The notes beneath the pieces are model-generated. The model worked only from the letters and a program-made list of their open reading frames with translations, did no database searches and had not been told where the DNA came from. Below are positions 53,784-64,000 of a DNA stretch of 64,000 nucleotides, piece after piece; positions within the stretch are counted from its first letter, which is position 1, and each line of letters opens with the position of its first letter. The translations under genes and the position numbers were made by a program. Source of the DNA: Flavobacterium johnsoniae UW101 (lineage in GTDB: Bacteria > Bacteroidota > Bacteroidia > Flavobacteriales > Flavobacteriaceae); assembly GCF_000016645.1 (NCBI RefSeq), contig NC_009441.1, positions 2,852,001-2,916,000 of the forward strand, written 5' to 3'.

Positions 53784-54020
53784 TCTCTTTTTGTAAGATG
53801 TTGAAAATGTGAATATAATCTTAACTTTTTTGGCTCATTTCTTTGAAATTCAATTTATTAAAATTAATTTTATGTTCATTTTTTGAACACTCTTACATTT
53901 TTATTGTAGAAAATGTTTTATAAAATGCAATAAAAGAGATATATAAGTGTTTTATTAAAATTGAAATACCCATTCAATATTATTAATTTTTTAAGTATCA
54001 AAACAGACAAACCAAAACAG

Positions 54021-54326
54021 ATGATTATGAAAAGCAATAAGCTAAGTCAGGAACAAAGTGTACAGGTGTTCTCTAATATGATATCTAATAAAGTTCATAA
54101 CGGATTCACACTAGAAGAGAGAAATGATGAGTTACTTTTTGCTGTTCTTTCCAAAGGAGGAAAAGTAGTTAACCACAGTTTAAATTTCATGATTTTTTGT
54201 TTAACCCTCGGATTATGGTCATTTGCGTGGCTTTATCTAACATTTGAGGCTTCAAAACAAAAAAAGGTATTAGTTGCCATTGACGAAGATGGTTTCCCTT
54301 TCGAAGAAAAATGTTTAGTTGCTTAG
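54021..54326 (+). CDS. small protein with one hydrophobic segment
   Basis: A 101-residue protein (ATG at 54021; 54027 is possible). A soluble N-terminal half (QEQSVQVFSNMISNKVHNGFTLEERNDELLFAVLSKGGK) is followed by a membrane segment (about residues 53-72, NFMIFCLTLGLWSFAWLYLTF) and a short polar tail. I do not recognise a family. The frame extends upstream with a non-ATG start, but the chosen ATG is preceded by AAAACAG. It ends at a strong hairpin terminator. Confidence 0.65.
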   Translation: MIMKSNKLSQEQSVQVFSNMISNKVHNGFTLEERNDELLFAVLSKGGKVVNHSLNFMIFCLTLGLWSFAWLYLTFEASKQKKVLVAIDEDGFPFEEKCLVA

Positions 54327-54347
54327 CAGCTTAAATTTCAAAATTAA

Positions 54348-54398
54348 AAAATTCCAAATTCCAGATATGATTAATAAGTCATCGGAATTTGGAATTTT
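54348..54398 (+). terminator. terminator after the small protein gene
   Basis: AAAATTCCAAATTCC (54348-54362) pairs with GGAATTTGGAATTTT (54384-54398) and T residues follow. CCAAATTCCA is shared with 23387-23396. Confidence 0.75.
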
Positions 54399-54406
54399 TA
54401 TTTTTA

Positions 54407-54451
54407 GTCAGCTAAGCTCTAAAAAAAGCTTAGTATCTCACAGAACCTTTT
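54407..54451. repeat. CTTAGTATCT intergenic repeat, copy 2
   Basis: CAGCTAAGCTCT, then AGCTTAGTATCTCA and CAGAACCTT (54429-54449) next to the uvrA stop. The wording matches 15314-15332. Confidence 0.45.
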
Positions 54452-57247
54452 CTATAATTTATCTTTCAAATAAACCCCAGTAACCGATTCTTTAACCTTA
54501 ACTATATCTTCGGGAGTTCCGGCTGCTAATAAATGACCGCCGTTTTCACCGCCTTCCGGGCCTAAATCTATAATCCAGTCGGCACATTTAATCAGGTCAA
54601 GATTATGCTCAATTACAATTATCGAATGTCCTTTTTCGATTAAAGCATCAAATGAAGCTAAAAGCTTTTTAATATCATGAAAATGCAGTCCAGTTGTTGG
54701 TTCATCAAAAACAAACAAAGCTTTGTCTTTTGTAGCACCTTTTACTAAAAAGGAAGCCAGTTTAATTCGCTGTGCTTCACCGCCTGAAAGGGTAGAAGAA
54801 GATTGCCCTAATTGTACATATCCTAAACCTACATCCTGTAGAGGTTGTAATTTTTGTGTGATTTTAGATTGTTTGTTTTTTTCAAAAAAAGCAATTGCAT
54901 CATCAATAGTCATGGTAAGGACATCGTTGATGTTTTGATTATCAAAAGTCACTTCCAGAATCTCTTTTTTAAATCGTTTACCGCCGCAAGTTTCACAAGG
55001 CAGCGAAACATCGGCCATAAAGACCATTTCAACGTTTATAGAGCCTTCTCCTTTACAAGTTTCGCATCGGCCGCCATCAACATTAAAAGAGAAATGTTTT
55101 GCCTGATAACCTCTTATTTTGGATAATTTTTCTTTGGCGTATAAATCACGGATATCATCATAAGCTTTTATGTAAGTAACTGGATTCGATCTAGAGCTTC
55201 TTCCAATAGGATTTTGATCTACATATTCGATATGCTTAATCTGCGAAAAAGAACCTGAAAGTTCACTAAACTGACCTGCTTTTTCGGCTGCATTCTCCAG
55301 TTTTTTCTGCATGGCAGGAAATAAGATCTTTTTAATCAAAGTACTTTTTCCGCTTCCTGAAACTCCGGTTACAACTGTTAAAATATCAAGAGGAAAAGTA
55401 ACATTGATATTTTTCAGGTTGTTTTCTCGGGCACCAATTATATCAATATGATTTTTGAATTTTCGTCTTTTCTTTGGAACAGAAATTTCAAGATCGCCGT
55501 TCAGGTATTTAGAAGTAAGCGAATCTGATTTTAAAATTTCAGGATAAGTTCCCTGAGCAACTAGCTGGCCTCCAAAAGTTCCGGCTTCCGGGCCAATATC
55601 AATAATCATATCAGCTGCTTTCATGATGTCTTCATCATGTTCTACCACAATTACGGTATTTCCTAAATCACGAAGTGAAAGGAGAACTTTTATCAATCGT
55701 TCTGAATCTTTTGGATGCAGGCCAATACTTGGTTCATCCAGAATATACATTGAGCCCACTAAACTGCTTCCTAAAGAAGTAGCAAGGTTTATACGCTGTG
55801 ATTCTCCTCCAGAAAGTGTAGAAGAATTTCTATTTAAGGTTAAATAATCTAAACCAACTTCGGTTAGAAATGACAAACGATTGTTGATTTCTACCATTAA
55901 ACGCTTTGCGATCTGCTGTTCGTATGGGTTTAATTCCAGATTTTTAAAAAATGTAACCAAATGCTTAATAGGAAGATCTACTAAATCTGAAACCGTTTTT
56001 CCTCCAATTTTTACGTATGAAGCTTCTTCGCGTAAACGTTTCCCACGGCAGGCGTGGCATTTTGTTTTCCCGCGATAACGAGAAAGCATCACACGGTTTT
56101 GTATTTTATAATTTTTCTCTTCTAATTCTCTAAAGAAATCATTTAATCCCTGAAAATATTGATTTCCAGTCCAGATTAAATCTTTTTGACTTTCTGAAAG
56201 TTCAAAATAAGGCTTATGAATTGGGAAATCGAATTTATAAGCGTGTTTAACCAATTCGTCTTTATACCAGCTCATACTGTCGCCGCGCCAAGGATAAATA
56301 GCACTTTCAAAAACAGATAAAGAAGTGTTTGGAACTACAAGATCAGCATCAATACCAATAATATTTCCATAACCTTCACAAACAGGACAAGCTCCATAAG
56401 GATTATTAAAGCTGAACAAATGTACGTTTGGTTCCAGAAACGAAATTCCGTCTAATTCAAAATTGTTAGAATAAGAAAATCTTTTATCTGTACCCACTTC
56501 TTGCAGGTAACAAATTCCTTTTCCTTCAAAAAATGCTGTTTGTACAGCATCTGAAAGACGGTTGTAAAATTCTTCTTCTTCCTTAACTACAATACGGTCA
56601 ATAATTAAGAGAATATCCTTATTGTCTAATTCATGAATGTTTTCTGTAGAAAATTCATCTAAACGAACCATTTCATTTCCAACCAAAATACGTGCAAAAC
56701 CCTGCTGCAAAAGTATTTTTAGTTTATCTTCAAGCTGTCGTCCTTCTTCTAAATGAATAGGAGCAAGAAGAAGCCATCTGCTGTCGATTTCGAGCGTTTT
56801 AACATCAGAAACAACATCTGTTACAGTATTTTTTTTGACTTCCTGACCTGAAATTGGCGAATAAGTTCTTCCAATTCTGGCAAATAAAAGTTTAATGTAA
56901 TCGTATATTTCTGTAGAAGTTCCAACCGTTGAGCGGGCATTGGTTGTATTTACTTTTTGCTCAATAGCAATTGCAGGAGCAATCCCTTTTATATATTCAA
57001 CTTTTGGTTTATCTAAACGTCCAAGGAACTGACGTGCATATGATGACAAACTTTCAACATAACGACGCTGTCCTTCGGCATATAAAGTATCAAAAGCCAA
57101 ACTTGATTTTCCCGACCCCGAAAGCCCTGTAATAACAACGAGTTTGTTTCGCGGAATGGCAACATCTACATTTTTTAAATTATGTACTTGTGCGCCCTTT
57201 ATTATAATATTTTGCTTTGGGTCGAGTGTAGAAAGATCAATTTGCAT
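54452..57247 (-). CDS. uvrA: excinuclease ABC subunit UvrA
   Basis: The 931-residue protein recognises damaged DNA in nucleotide excision repair, as a dimer with UvrB. It has two ATPase halves, each with a Walker A ([18 protein letters not shown]) and a signature ([16 protein letters not shown]). [16 protein letters not shown] and CETCKGEG with CETCGGKR give the zinc-binding cysteine pairs. Length is normal for the family. The start at 57247 (MQIDLSTLD) was preferred over an in-frame start four codons upstream. It is a single-gene unit. Confidence 0.97.
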   Translation of the reverse strand: MQIDLSTLDPKQNIIIKGAQVHNLKNVDVAIPRNKLVVITGLSGSGKSSLAFDTLYAEGQRRYVESLSSYARQFLGRLDKPKVEYIKGIAPAIAIEQKVNTTNARSTVGTSTEIYDYIKLLFARIGRTYSPISGQEVKKNTVTDVVSDVKTLEIDSRWLLLAPIHLEEGRQLEDKLKILLQQGFARILVGNEMVRLDEFSTENIHELDNKDILLIIDRIVVKEEEEFYNRLSDAVQTAFFEGKGICYLQEVGTDKRFSYSNNFELDGISFLEPNVHLFSFNNPYGACPVCEGYGNIIGIDADLVVPNTSLSVFESAIYPWRGDSMSWYKDELVKHAYKFDFPIHKPYFELSESQKDLIWTGNQYFQGLNDFFRELEEKNYKIQNRVMLSRYRGKTKCHACRGKRLREEASYVKIGGKTVSDLVDLPIKHLVTFFKNLELNPYEQQIAKRLMVEINNRLSFLTEVGLDYLTLNRNSSTLSGGESQRINLATSLGSSLVGSMYILDEPSIGLHPKDSERLIKVLLSLRDLGNTVIVVEHDEDIMKAADMIIDIGPEAGTFGGQLVAQGTYPEILKSDSLTSKYLNGDLEISVPKKRRKFKNHIDIIGARENNLKNINVTFPLDILTVVTGVSGSGKSTLIKKILFPAMQKKLENAAEKAGQFSELSGSFSQIKHIEYVDQNPIGRSSRSNPVTYIKAYDDIRDLYAKEKLSKIRGYQAKHFSFNVDGGRCETCKGEGSINVEMVFMADVSLPCETCGGKRFKKEILEVTFDNQNINDVLTMTIDDAIAFFEKNKQSKITQKLQPLQDVGLGYVQLGQSSSTLSGGEAQRIKLASFLVKGATKDKALFVFDEPTTGLHFHDIKKLLASFDALIEKGHSIIVIEHNLDLIKCADWIIDLGPEGGENGGHLLAAGTPEDIVKVKESVTGVYLKDKL

Positions 57248-57443
57248 AAAAAAAGTCAATTTTTACAAAAGTAATCAATTTTAAGCAGAGTTTTGTTAAG
57301 GATATTGTTCCAAATCTTAACAGAATTACCATGTTAACATCTGATTATAAGCAGACATTTTTTTATTGAAAATTTGTTATTTCATTGTAAAAATATCCTA
57401 CTTTAGAACTGTTTTAGTACTATTTTAATATCCTGACCAAATT

Positions 57444-60245
57444 TTGAAAACTAAACTATCTACCTTACTGCTTTTAATTCATTTCCTGATGTTCTCTCAG
57501 GAATTTCCACCCATCGTAAAATATTCGCCTTCTGTTTATGGAGCCGGAAATCAGAGCTGGATGATTTCGCAGGATCATAATAATTATTTGTATTTCGCTA
57601 ATAATGACGGATTGTTAGAATATAACGGAACAAGCTGGCAGTTATATCCGGGGCCAAACGAAACCATTATTCGATCTGTAAAAGTGATTGGCAATAAAGT
57701 GTATACGGGCAGTTATATGAATTTTGGTTTCTGGACGAGACAAGCAGACGGGAAGCTAAAATATACTTCGCTGAGTGACAGTATAAAAAATAAAATTTTA
57801 GATGATGAACAGTTTTGGAATATCCTAAAATATGATCATTGGATATTGTTTCAGTCTTTAAACCGAATTTATATTTATGATACCAAAATGATGCAGTTTA
57901 AAATAATTGCACCCAAAAATGGTGTTGTAAAATCGTTTGCTTCAACCAATGCTATTTATTTTCAGACTTTAAAAGAAGGACTTTTTGAAATAGAAAGCGG
58001 TAAAGCCAAATTAGTTTCAGATGATCCGATTTTGAAAAAATTTACCGTTGCCAATGTTTTTGCAGCAGATGAAGGCTTGATAATCCAAACACAGTTAGAC
58101 GGAATACATAAACTTACGGGAAACTCATTAAGCCGTATAGTGACAGATGTTGATGCCGAATTAAAAGCAAGTTTTGTTTACAGCAGCCAGCGTTTACAGG
58201 ACGGCAGTTTTGCTTTAGGAACTGTTTCAAACGGGATTTTTATTTTGTCTGATAAAGGAAAACTGAAATATCACCTGACACAGAGCAAAGGTTTGAGCAA
58301 TAATACTGCTTTATCTCTTTTTGAAGATAAAGACCAAAATTTATGGACGGGACTCGATAACGGAATAAACTGCATCAATATGCAGTCGCCGGTGCGTAGT
58401 TTTACCGATGATTCGGGTGTTTTAGGAACCGTTTACGCATCTGCAATTCATAACGGAATGCTGTATATTGGAACCAATCAGGGATTGTTTTGCAAACCAA
58501 GTCAAAGTAATTCTGATTTTAAATTTATAAACGGCACAAAAGGGCAGGTCTGGTCTTTAGCAGTTTATGATGATACGCTTTTCTGCGGACATGATTCGGG
58601 AACTTTTGTAGTGATAAATGATATTGCCAAAAGTATATTTTCGGCTTCAGGAACCTGGAAATTTGAACCGGTTCCGGGAAATAAAAACCAATTACTTCAG
58701 GGAAATTATTATGGTCTATCGGTTTTAGAAAAAACAGGAAATCAGTGGGTTTTCAAAAATAAAGTACAGGGATTTGATTATTCATCGCGTTATTTTGAAA
58801 TAGGTGATAATCTCGAAGTATATGTAAGTCATGAATACAAAGGGATTTTTAGATTAAAACTGGATTCGTCTTTATCAAAAACACAAGGATTCTATACGTA
58901 TAAAAGTCCCGATAAAGGAAAATATGCGAGCTTAACAAAATTCAATAATTCGATTTATTACGCTTATAAAGGCGGTATTTTTAAACTAAACCCAAAAACA
59001 AAACAGTTTGTAAAAGACAATGTATTAAGCTCTATTTTTGAAAAAGACGAATATACATCGGGTAAATTAATTGTTGATAATTCAAACAAAATCTGGCTGT
59101 TTTCTAAAAACTACATTCATTATTTCTCAGCCAGTAAATTGAGCAGTCAGTTAAAAGAAAATATAATACCAATTCCGTCTTCGCTGACCAATTCGATGTT
59201 AGGATATGAAAATATCACCCAAATTTCAAAATCGACTTATTTAATAGGAACTACAGACGGATATTATACGCTTAATATTGATGATCTGAGTTTTAAAAAT
59301 TACAATGTTTTTATTACTGATATTATGACTAATAAACAAAATGAAACCTTTAGAAATGCTGCGATTTTTAACGAAGGAAGTTTTAAGTCTGATGAAAATA
59401 ACATTACCCTGAATTATACAGTTCCGGAATACAATAAATACATCAATTCTGAATATCAATATCTGCTGGAAGGCTTTCAGAATGAATGGAGCGAATGGAG
59501 TACAAAAGCAACGGTGAATTTTAAAAATCTTCCTCCGGGAAAATATACTTTTAGAGTCAGGGCAAAATATGCCAATGTAATTTTGCAAAATCCGGCCTCA
59601 TATACATTTGTGGTTTTAAAACCGTGGTATTTAACTAATCTGGCTTATTTTATTTATTTTCTTTTGATGCTTGCAATGGCTTATTTTATTAATAAGGCGT
59701 ATCGAAACTATTATCAAAAGCAGAAAGAAAAACTTATTGAAGAAAACAACCTTTTATTAGAGATTAAAGAGCTTGAAAACGAACAGCAGTTAATGAAACT
59801 TCGCAACGAACAGCTTTCTCAGGATGTAGATAATAAAAACCGTGAACTGGCAGTTTCTACGATGAGTTTAAACAGTAAGAACGAATTACTGGCTTTTATT
59901 AAAGAAGATTTGAAAAAAACAGCTCAAAATGACAGTTCAAATATTAAATCTGTAATTAGTACCATCAATAAAAACATTACCGAAGAAGATTCGTGGAATG
60001 TGTTTAAAGAAGCTTTTGATAATGCCGATAAAGATTTCCTTAAACGAATAAAACAAATGCATCCAGCCTTAACGCCAAATGATCTGCGTTTGTGTGCTTA
60101 TCTCAGATTGAATCTTTCATCTAAAGAAATTGCTCCAATGTTTAATATTTCGGTACGAAGCGTTGAGATAAAACGATACCGTTTGCGAAAAAAGATGGAT
60201 TTGCAACACGAAATCGGTTTAGTAGAATATATTCTGGCTGTATAG
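57444..60245 (+). CDS. one-protein sensor-regulator with beta-propeller, Y_Y_Y domain and LuxR-type helix-turn-helix
   Basis: The 933-residue protein has a signal peptide, an N-terminal propeller-type sensor (about residues 25-620, e.g. DQNLWTGLDNGINC), a Y_Y_Y domain (YLLEGFQNEWSEWSTKATVNFKNLPPGKYTFRVRA, about 660-720), one membrane helix near 730-750, a coiled coil (ENNLLLEIKELENEQQLMKLRNEQL) and a C-terminal helix-turn-helix (LSSKEIAPMFNISVRSVEIKRYRLRKKM). It has no kinase or receiver domain, unlike a hybrid two-component protein. It starts with TTG at 57444, and lies just upstream of susC, so it probably activates that locus in response to a glycan. Confidence 0.88.
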   Translation: MKTKLSTLLLLIHFLMFSQEFPPIVKYSPSVYGAGNQSWMISQDHNNYLYFANNDGLLEYNGTSWQLYPGPNETIIRSVKVIGNKVYTGSYMNFGFWTRQADGKLKYTSLSDSIKNKILDDEQFWNILKYDHWILFQSLNRIYIYDTKMMQFKIIAPKNGVVKSFASTNAIYFQTLKEGLFEIESGKAKLVSDDPILKKFTVANVFAADEGLIIQTQLDGIHKLTGNSLSRIVTDVDAELKASFVYSSQRLQDGSFALGTVSNGIFILSDKGKLKYHLTQSKGLSNNTALSLFEDKDQNLWTGLDNGINCINMQSPVRSFTDDSGVLGTVYASAIHNGMLYIGTNQGLFCKPSQSNSDFKFINGTKGQVWSLAVYDDTLFCGHDSGTFVVINDIAKSIFSASGTWKFEPVPGNKNQLLQGNYYGLSVLEKTGNQWVFKNKVQGFDYSSRYFEIGDNLEVYVSHEYKGIFRLKLDSSLSKTQGFYTYKSPDKGKYASLTKFNNSIYYAYKGGIFKLNPKTKQFVKDNVLSSIFEKDEYTSGKLIVDNSNKIWLFSKNYIHYFSASKLSSQLKENIIPIPSSLTNSMLGYENITQISKSTYLIGTTDGYYTLNIDDLSFKNYNVFITDIMTNKQNETFRNAAIFNEGSFKSDENNITLNYTVPEYNKYINSEYQYLLEGFQNEWSEWSTKATVNFKNLPPGKYTFRVRAKYANVILQNPASYTFVVLKPWYLTNLAYFIYFLLMLAMAYFINKAYRNYYQKQKEKLIEENNLLLEIKELENEQQLMKLRNEQLSQDVDNKNRELAVSTMSLNSKNELLAFIKEDLKKTAQNDSSNIKSVISTINKNITEEDSWNVFKEAFDNADKDFLKRIKQMHPALTPNDLRLCAYLRLNLSSKEIAPMFNISVRSVEIKRYRLRKKMDLQHEIGLVEYILAV

Positions 60246-60486
60246 TAATCCCAAAATCAGTATAAAATACCTATACATTACCACAACATTATGGTTTTAT
60301 TAGGAATTTAAGAGGGAAATGTTAACAAAATTAACATTCTGAAATTGTAGTTATTTGGTGCTTTATTTTATCATATCCTGAATTTAGGCTTTGTTTTTTT
60401 ATGATGTATGTTTTTTGTTGAGGTTAATTTTATCGTTTTAATAAGAGGAACAAATAAATTTAACTTTCAATAAAAACTAACTAATT

Positions 60487-63400
60487 ATGAAATCCAAATT
60501 ATTACTAACAGTACTATTACTGTTTACATCTTTTGCATTCTCGCAGAACTTAGATGTATCAGGAACGGTATTAGATGCTTCTGGTTTATCATTGCCAGGT
60601 GTAAATGTAAAAGTTAAAAATTCGTCTAAAAGTACAACCACGGACTTCGACGGATCTTTTAAACTAACCGATGTTCCAAAAGGAACTGTAATTGTTTTTA
60701 GTTATATTGGTTACAGAACACAGGAGGCTGCTGTTTCTGGAACTAAAATGACAGTTAAAATGAGCGACGATGCTAAGTCACTTGATGAGGTCGTTGTTAT
60801 TGGTTACGGTACTCAGAAAAAAAGAGAAGTTACCGGGTCTGTTGCTGTTGTAGACAGCAAAACACTAGATGTTTTGAAACCAGCCAGAATCGAGCAGGCT
60901 CTGCAGGGAACTGTTTCAGGAGTGAATGTAACGACGCAGTCAGGAGCGCCGGGTGCACCGCTTGATATTCGTATTCGTGGTATAGCCACAAATGGTGAAA
61001 ACAGACCAACGGTTATTATTGACGGTTATGTTGGAGATTTAGGACTTTTAAATCCTAATGATATAGAAACCATTACAGTTTTAAAAGATGCTCAGGCAGC
61101 AATCTACGGTACAATTGGTGCAAACGGAATCATTTTGGTTACTACTAAAATGGGGAAAAAGAATTCTCAAACCAGAGTTTCATTTAATAGTTATGCAGGT
61201 TTTCAGCAGACTTCAAGAAAACTGCCTACTTTAAACGCTACAGAATATGCACTGCTTTTAAATGAAAGTTATGCAAATGGAGGAAGACCACTGCCTTATC
61301 CAAATGTGAGTTCACTAGGAAAAGGAACAAACTGGCAGGATGAAGTTTTTCAAAATGCTCCAATTATCAATAACGATTTAACAATTTCCGGCGGATCTGA
61401 TAAAATTACTTATTCTATCAGTGGTTCTCATTTAGATCAGGAAGGTATTGTGGGAGGCGACAAATCTGGATTTTTAAGAAATACAGCCAGAATTGGTCTA
61501 GGTGCAGATTTAAGCGATAAAATTAAATTAAAGACCAACGTTATTTATACCTATTTTACAAGAAATACATTAAATGAAAACGGATTAGGATCTGTTCTTT
61601 TTAACGCTTTAAACGTTCCGGCAACATTAAGTCCGTATGATGCAAACGGCGATTTTACTCTAGTGCCGAGTACAGCAGGTTTAGGAACCGAAATTATTAA
61701 TCCTTTGGCGCAGATTGCTAATACTTACAATGATTATAATTATAAAAAATTAAACGGAAATTTTGGTTTAGATTATAAAATCTTCAAAGGATTTACCTTA
61801 TCGAGTTCTATAGGTTTTAATACGTCAAACAGTGAATCAAAAACGTTTAATAAACAAATAAGCTACGGCGGAAAAGTTTTTGATGTACAAAGAAGCTCAG
61901 TTACACAAGGAGCTGTAAATGATAACAATTACTCATTTGACCTTTTTGGTACATACAATGCAAAAATTGCACAATCTCATAATATTACAGGAACAATTGG
62001 AACAACCATTTTTAAAGAATGGGGGAATGGCTTGACAGCAACTGGTTTTGATGTGCCTAATAATGTTTGGGAAAATGCCGATATCTCTTTAACAAAAGGA
62101 ACTTCAGAAACACTTACCAATAGTTCTTATGTTTACGATCAAAGAAGACTTTCTTATTTTGGAAGATTACAATACGATTACAAAGGAAAATATCTACTTT
62201 CTGCTATGTTAAGACGTGATTCTTCTACAAAATTCGGACCTGGAAACAAAGTAGGTTACTTCCCTTCGTTTACAGCTGGATGGGTAGTTTCTGACGAAAG
62301 TTTCTTTGGACAGCCTAAATTTGTAAACTTCCTGAAATTTAGAGCGAGTTACGGAACTTTAGGAAATGACCAGATTCCTAACTACGGTTATTTAGGATTA
62401 TTAAATGGAGAAGCTACTTATATATTTAATGGAGCTTTAGTAAACGGAACAGCAAACGGGCAGGTGCCAAATCCAAATTTGAAATGGGAAGAAGCTCAGA
62501 AGTTTGATGTTGGTTTAGACTTAAAAATATTAAATGACAAAGTTTTCATCGTTGCTGATTATTTTATTGATACCAGAAAAGATTTATTGATTCCTAATAT
62601 TCCGGTTTCAGGTATTAACGGTACTGGTGCGCCAGGTGCGAGTGCACCGACTTTAAATGCTGGAACAGTTAAAAATTCAGGTTTTGAATTCTCTATAGAT
62701 TATAAAGATAAAATATCTGATGCACTGACTTTCAGCGTAGGTTACAATGTTACTTTCCTTAAAAATAAAGTTACTGAAGTGAATAACGGAACAGGATTTA
62801 TTGAAGGCGGTGCATTTGGTGTAGGACAGCCTGCTCCTTCAAGAATGGAAGTTGGTAAACCGATGGGGTATTTCTATGGATACAAAACTGACGGAATTTT
62901 TCAGACTCAGGCAGAAGTTGACGCACATCCATCTCAGGTGGCTTTAGGAGCAAATGCTGCGCCTGGAGACATTCGTTATGTTGACTTAAACGGAGACGGT
63001 GTAATTGATACAAAAGATAAAACGGATATTGGTAATCCAATTCCAGACGCTACAATGGGTTTCAATCTGCAGTTAAATTACAAGTCACTTGATTTCGCTG
63101 TATTTACATTTGCATCAGTAGGAAATGATATGGTGCGTAACTACGAAAGAACACTTTCTGATGCCAATCGTATAAATTATGTTTTAGACAGATGGACAGG
63201 ACCTGGGACAAGTAATTCGACGCCAAGAGTAACAACAGGAGCAACATCAAATAATGTTTTTTCAAATTATTTTGTAGAAGATGCTTCTTATGTAAGAATT
63301 CAAAATGTACAGCTTGGTTATACACTTAATCCGGAAATATCAAAAAGAGCAGGAGTATCTAAATTAAGACTTTATGCAGGAGTAAATAACCTTTACACAT

Positions 63401-63522
63401 TTACAAAATACAAAGGTTTTGATCCAGGTGCTTCAAATGGAGCTCCAATTGGAGGAGGAATCGATTATGGTTTCTATCCAATCCCAAGAACCTATTTAAT
63501 GGGCTTAAACATTAATTTTTAA
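60487..63522 (+). CDS. SusC/RagA-family TonB-dependent outer-membrane receptor
   Basis: The 1011-residue protein has a signal peptide (MKSKLLLTVLLLFTSFAFSQ), a carboxypeptidase-regulatory-like domain (DVSGTVLDASGLSLPGVNVKV), a TonB-box-like segment (LDEVVVIGYGTQKKREVTGSV), a plug (PARIEQALQGTVSGVNVTT) and a 22-strand beta barrel ending in a typical aromatic strand (YLMGLNINF). SusC proteins import glycan oligosaccharides or peptides with energy from TonB. A partner susD begins 11 bases downstream. The substrate cannot be read from this alone. Confidence 0.96.
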   Translation: MKSKLLLTVLLLFTSFAFSQNLDVSGTVLDASGLSLPGVNVKVKNSSKSTTTDFDGSFKLTDVPKGTVIVFSYIGYRTQEAAVSGTKMTVKMSDDAKSLDEVVVIGYGTQKKREVTGSVAVVDSKTLDVLKPARIEQALQGTVSGVNVTTQSGAPGAPLDIRIRGIATNGENRPTVIIDGYVGDLGLLNPNDIETITVLKDAQAAIYGTIGANGIILVTTKMGKKNSQTRVSFNSYAGFQQTSRKLPTLNATEYALLLNESYANGGRPLPYPNVSSLGKGTNWQDEVFQNAPIINNDLTISGGSDKITYSISGSHLDQEGIVGGDKSGFLRNTARIGLGADLSDKIKLKTNVIYTYFTRNTLNENGLGSVLFNALNVPATLSPYDANGDFTLVPSTAGLGTEIINPLAQIANTYNDYNYKKLNGNFGLDYKIFKGFTLSSSIGFNTSNSESKTFNKQISYGGKVFDVQRSSVTQGAVNDNNYSFDLFGTYNAKIAQSHNITGTIGTTIFKEWGNGLTATGFDVPNNVWENADISLTKGTSETLTNSSYVYDQRRLSYFGRLQYDYKGKYLLSAMLRRDSSTKFGPGNKVGYFPSFTAGWVVSDESFFGQPKFVNFLKFRASYGTLGNDQIPNYGYLGLLNGEATYIFNGALVNGTANGQVPNPNLKWEEAQKFDVGLDLKILNDKVFIVADYFIDTRKDLLIPNIPVSGINGTGAPGASAPTLNAGTVKNSGFEFSIDYKDKISDALTFSVGYNVTFLKNKVTEVNNGTGFIEGGAFGVGQPAPSRMEVGKPMGYFYGYKTDGIFQTQAEVDAHPSQVALGANAAPGDIRYVDLNGDGVIDTKDKTDIGNPIPDATMGFNLQLNYKSLDFAVFTFASVGNDMVRNYERTLSDANRINYVLDRWTGPGTSNSTPRVTTGATSNNVFSNYFVEDASYVRIQNVQLGYTLNPEISKRAGVSKLRLYAGVNNLYTFTKYKGFDPGASNGAPIGGGIDYGFYPIPRTYLMGLNINF

Positions 63523-63533
63523 TTTCAGTTAAA

Positions 63534-64000
63534 ATGAAAAAGTATTTATTTATTTCCACTATAACACTGGTTTTATTCTCGACCGTACTAACATCATGTT
63601 CGGATGAGTTTGTAGATCCAAAACCAGAATATTCTATCGATGCTGAGAATTACTTTAATTCTAAAGAAGAATATGACAATGCATTAATTGCAGCTTATGA
63701 TTTACTGCAGTCTTCTTATGTAAATGTTTTATTAGGAGAAATTGCTTCAGATAATACACTTTGCGGAGGAGAAAGCCCAACCGATGTAATTGGTTTCCAG
63801 CAGATCGATGATATGATTCATACACCTGTAAACAGTAATTTAAGAGATATCTGGAATTGGATGTTTGCCGGTGTTCAAAGAGCAAATTATATCCTTGAAT
63901 TTCAAAATAAAACAGATTTTCCGGGAAGAACCCAAGTCATAGCAGAAGCACGTTTTTTAAGAGCGTATTATCAGTTTGAGTTAGTAAAATGGTTTGGAGG
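63534..64000 (+). CDS. SusD/RagB-family substrate-binding lipoprotein, 5' part
   Basis: The first 155 residues are present and the frame runs off the right edge. The lipoprotein signal ends in LTSC, then SDEFVDPKPEYSIDAENYFNSKEEYDNALIAAYDLLQSS and ANYILEFQNKTDFPGRTQVIAEARFLRAYYQFELVKWFGG, the classic SusD start and the ARFLRAYYYF-type helix. SusD captures the substrate on the cell surface and closes over SusC. The ATG at 63534 lies 11 bases after the susC stop, in one operon. Confidence 0.96.
   Translation, partial: MKKYLFISTITLVLFSTVLTSCSDEFVDPKPEYSIDAENYFNSKEEYDNALIAAYDLLQSSYVNVLLGEIASDNTLCGGESPTDVIGFQQIDDMIHTPVNSNLRDIWNWMFAGVQRANYILEFQNKTDFPGRTQVIAEARFLRAYYQFELVKWFG

Noticed and set aside
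59241..59588. 115-codon frame antisense to the sensor-regulator
   Set aside because: It mirrors the Y_Y_Y domain coding sequence and has no features of its own.

Overview
The window reads as chromosomal DNA of a Bacteroidota member, almost certainly a Flavobacterium. The base composition is AT-rich, and start codons follow A-rich stretches instead of strong Shine-Dalgarno sites. Several promoters carry the Bacteroidota -7 box TAnnTTTG. There is a type IX secretion sorting domain, a SusC/SusD pair, and many flavobacterial conserved families (DUF3810, DUF4834, DUF4268). I saw no tRNA, rRNA, CRISPR array, prophage or insertion sequence.

Layout. 1-8.7 kb: end of an OsmC protein, a NagB-deacetylase fusion behind a long structured leader, DUF3820, pyrG-yidC, a YwqK-like repeat protein and DUF4956. 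9-16.5 kb: a secreted PEP-synthase/glucan-dikinase-like protein, mnmA, a secreted subtilase, a nitronate monooxygenase-like enzyme, DUF4268 and a Nudix hydrolase. 16.6-26 kb: an atypical acyltransferase, an ECF sigma factor with a membrane partner, DUF3810, a ParE-type toxin-antitoxin pair, pepD, a 36-residue lysine-rich protein, a DEAD-box helicase and rdgB. 26-33 kb: an ABC exporter, DUF2809, a GH88 hydrolase, two paralogous lipoproteins, a glutamate-synthase-like protein and a NYN/OST-HTH protein.

33.3-42 kb is the most coherent accessory block, a nitrite/nitric-oxide respiration island. It holds an Rrf2 (NsrR-like) regulator, azurin, quinol NO reductase norZ, the iron-sulfur repair protein ric, a histidine-rich membrane protein, a Sco copper chaperone, a secreted SUMF1-like protein and a nirK-cytochrome c fusion. 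Three copies of one 26-bp palindrome (two 10-bp arms around a 6-bp spacer) sit upstream of the regulator, norZ and nirK. I propose it is the operator of this regulon.

42-54.4 kb: an alpha-oxoamine synthase (sphingolipid/sulfonolipid type) near a GNAT-like protein, an outer-membrane barrel protein, DUF4834, then a surface-glycan group (YfhO, GT4, flippase) and an MscS channel. 54.4-64 kb: uvrA, then a one-protein sensor/regulator followed by susC and the start of susD, the head of a glycan utilization locus that continues past the window.

Intergenic DNA is rich in short repeated sequences: CAGT-word stretches, CTTAGTATCT stretches, TTTCAAG stretches, ATCTGTGGCAG phrases, a 137-bp inverted-repeat element, a hairpin cluster near 8.8 kb, and terminator stems reused at different genes.
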